Shown piece by piece: positions 62,757 through 64,000 of a stretch of DNA of 64,000 bases (within the stretch, counting starts at the first letter, position 1; the number at the start of each line of letters is the position of its first letter). The notes under the pieces are model-generated. The model searched no databases. It had not been told where the DNA came from and saw only the letters and a list, made by a program, of their open reading frames with translations. The translations under genes and the position numbers were made by a program. The DNA is from Pseudaminobacter soli (ex Zhang et al. 2022) (GTDB lineage Bacteria; Pseudomonadota; Alphaproteobacteria; Rhizobiales; Rhizobiaceae). The stretch spans positions 124,001 through 188,000 of the forward strand of contig NZ_JABVCF010000003.1 of NCBI RefSeq assembly GCF_014595955.1, given 5' to 3'.

Positions 62757-63653
62757 TCAATGCTCCCAGACGTAAACGGTGGAGGGCTCCGGCTCCCAGA
62801 CCTTCGCGTTCTCGATGCCAGGGAGATTGGCGAGCGCGCTGTATTCCGAACCGAAGGCCACGTACTGATCGGTCTCGGCCATCACCGCCGGCTTGCAGGC
62901 GATCGGATCGCGGACGACGGCAAAACCATCCTTGGTACCGACGACGAAGGTGTAGAAGCCGTCGAGATCCCGTAGCCCACTCTCCAGCGCCTCGCCCAGG
63001 CCCTGGCCCTGCGCGATCTTGGAGGAGAGATAGGCAGCCGCCACCTCGGTGTCGTTCTCTGTCTCGAACTTCATGCCCTCGCGCTTCAGTTCGCGGCGCA
63101 GATTGTTGTGGTTCGACAAAGAGCCGTTGTGGACGAGGCACTGATCCGGACCCGTCGAGAACGGGTGCGCCCCCAGCGTGGTGACGGCGGATTCGGTCGC
63201 CATGCGCGTATGGCCGATGCCATGCCTGCCGGACATCTTTTCGATGCCGAAGCGCTGCACGACATCCTTCGGCAGTCCGACTTCCTTGTAGATCTCGACC
63301 GACTCGCCCGCCCCCATGACGCGAGCGTCGGGACGCAGTTCAGGGATGGCCTCGCGCGCCTCCTGAGCCTTTGCTTCCGGAACGTCGATGACAGCGTGCG
63401 TCGACTTCACCGTGACAGTTACCAGCGCGCCGATCTTCTCACCCAGTTCGGACCCGAGCTTCGGGAAATCACGCGACGGCGATGGCGACTGGACGGTGAT
63501 CTTCGCACGGCCCGGTTCGGCAGAGCCATAGATCGCTATGCCCGCGCTGTCGGGCCCACGCTCAGTCAGTTTCACCAACATCTGGGAGAGCAGGGCCCCC
63601 AGCTGAGGCTCCAGCGCTTTGTCCTTCAAAAACAGTCCCACAATGCCACACAT
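62757..63653 (-). CDS. mgsA: N-methylglutamate synthase subunit A (glutamine amidotransferase type II)
   Basis: A 298-residue class II glutamine amidotransferase: MCGIVGLFLKDKA with nucleophile Cys2 exposed after Met removal, ERGPDSAGIAIY, GIGHTRMATESAVTTLGAHPFS and LVHNGSLSNHNNLRREL. It delivers the amide (or methylamide) nitrogen to MgsBC. It is the first gene of the cluster, with GAGGTGG before the ATG. Upstream is a 177-base region with a candidate promoter and motif. Confidence 0.93.
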   Translation of the reverse strand: MCGIVGLFLKDKALEPQLGALLSQMLVKLTERGPDSAGIAIYGSAEPGRAKITVQSPSPSRDFPKLGSELGEKIGALVTVTVKSTHAVIDVPEAKAQEAREAIPELRPDARVMGAGESVEIYKEVGLPKDVVQRFGIEKMSGRHGIGHTRMATESAVTTLGAHPFSTGPDQCLVHNGSLSNHNNLRRELKREGMKFETENDTEVAAAYLSSKIAQGQGLGEALESGLRDLDGFYTFVVGTKDGFAVVRDPIACKPAVMAETDQYVAFGSEYSALANLPGIENAKVWEPEPSTVYVWEH

Positions 63654-63710
63654 GGCGGACCACCTCGCTCTGTCTTACCTGCTTCGAAGGCTAGCAGGTC
63701 CAATGATCGA

Positions 63711-63748
63711 ATTCAACTGACATGAATGTTTTTTTCCTACGAGAAAAC
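63711..63748 (-). promoter_or_regulatory. Upstream region of the mgs-gmaS-mgd operon
   Basis: On the minus strand a possible -35 TTGAAT (63711-63716) is followed after 17 bases by TAGCCT as a weak -10. A motif at 63733-63748, TTTCCTACGAGAAAAC, matches the XRE-cupin motif TTTCCTAAAGGTAAAC at 12 of 16 positions. It lies 17 bases ahead of the -35, a position that would suit an activator or an upstream repressor site. The rest of 63654-63830 has no other clear element. Confidence 0.5.
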
Positions 63749-63830
63749 TTTGGTCCATGTCACTCGATTTTGCTGGCCAGTGCCGCGGCCAGTCGGCTGC
63801 CGCCCGAACAGTAGGCGGCAGCCGGTGTGT

Positions 63831-64000
63831 TCAATGAGGTCTGCCAGGGCAGACGAGATGAACCGGAACCGACGTCCGGCCACTTACCCGGTAAGGCTCC
63901 TGGCTCCACATCATGCTGCGAACGAGCCAGTTGCGGCGCGGGTCGGCACCCATGACGATGGCATCGCACTTCTTGCGCTTCGCCTCGTTCAATATGCTTC
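63831..64000 (-). CDS. Universal stress (UspA-like) domain, 3' end only
   Basis: The last 55 codons of a minus-strand gene whose start is beyond the window. The reading CDAIVMGADPRRNWLVRSMMW is the nucleotide-binding strand-loop of UspA domains, and SVPVHLVCPG is the final strand. The piece could belong to a single-domain stress protein or to the C-terminal USP domain of an amino acid permease fusion; the latter would make sense next to a methylamine operon but cannot be decided here. Confidence 0.75.
   Translation of the reverse strand, partial: SILNEAKRKKCDAIVMGADPRRNWLVRSMMWSQEPYRVSGRTSVPVHLVCPGRPH

Noticed and set aside
1-64000. Phage, CRISPR or integrative element
   Set aside because: I found no integrase, transposase, direct-repeat array, tRNA-att border or phage gene. 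The toxin-antitoxin pairs are the only mobile-looking genes.

Overview
The window is a high-GC chromosomal segment from an alphaproteobacterium of the Hyphomicrobiales (Rhizobiales). Gene content and protein style suggest the Phyllobacteriaceae (Mesorhizobium and relatives): the split F0 operon atpI-atpB-atpE-atpF'-atpF, DUF2277, DUF6101, DUF1344, a BacA/SbmA transporter and a RibB with a worn-out GTP cyclohydrolase II half. The genus call is an inference from gene content. I saw no rRNA, tRNA, CRISPR array or insertion sequence.

Layout. 1-2.5 kb: a minus-strand run of deacetylase-like protein, xseB, a two-gene ribbon-helix-helix/coiled-coil operon with its own promoter and operator, DUF2277 and a pirin cut by the window edge. 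2.6-3.6 kb: a cobalamin riboswitch in front of bluB. 3.6-16.2 kb: housekeeping metabolism (ribB, aroC, fabI, a CbpA-like J-protein, pdxH, an adenylate cyclase with a duplicated membrane module, an enoyl-CoA hydratase/acyl-CoA dehydrogenase pair behind a perfect palindrome, purD). 16.3-16.9 kb: a YefM-YoeB toxin-antitoxin pair with a textbook TGTACA operator. 17-26.6 kb: ubiA, a GlcD-like oxidoreductase, tsaC/sua5, glyS and glyQ. 26.7-27.7 kb: a RES/Xre toxin-antitoxin pair with its own tandem operator. 27.9-37.4 kb: a TPR lipoprotein-like protein, polyprenyl diphosphate synthase, a TrmN6-like methyltransferase, S49 peptidase, ispE, moaB, a radical SAM protein of the PA0069/SplB type behind a LexA box, and rnhB. 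37.6-40.3 kb: the F0 ATP synthase operon. 40.5-53 kb: a cell wall hydrolase, der, polysaccharide deacetylase, sbmA/bacA, an MFS carrier, a LysR regulator, an M29 aminopeptidase, a YffB-type reductase, pcaD and an XRE-cupin regulator.

53.1-63.7 kb holds the most coherent system: a minus-strand operon with the complete gene set of the N-methylglutamate pathway for methylamine use (mgsA, mgsB, mgsC, gmaS, mgdA, mgdB, mgdC, mgdD), followed by a class I glutamine amidotransferase. Together these would join methylamine to glutamate, store it as gamma-glutamylmethylamide or N-methylglutamate, and oxidise the methyl group to the formaldehyde/folate level while recovering glutamate. A near-palindromic motif, TTTCCTAAAGGTAAAC or close variants, lies in front of the XRE-cupin gene, in front of the LysR gene, and upstream of mgsA. 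This suggests a local regulon for methylated-amine nitrogen. The far end carries the 3' part of a universal stress domain gene.

Regulatory sequence is unusually readable here: a riboswitch, a LexA box, two toxin-antitoxin operators, a ribbon-helix-helix operator overlapping a -10 box, a likely fatty-acid or branched-chain acyl-CoA operator, and several long perfect hairpins between genes.
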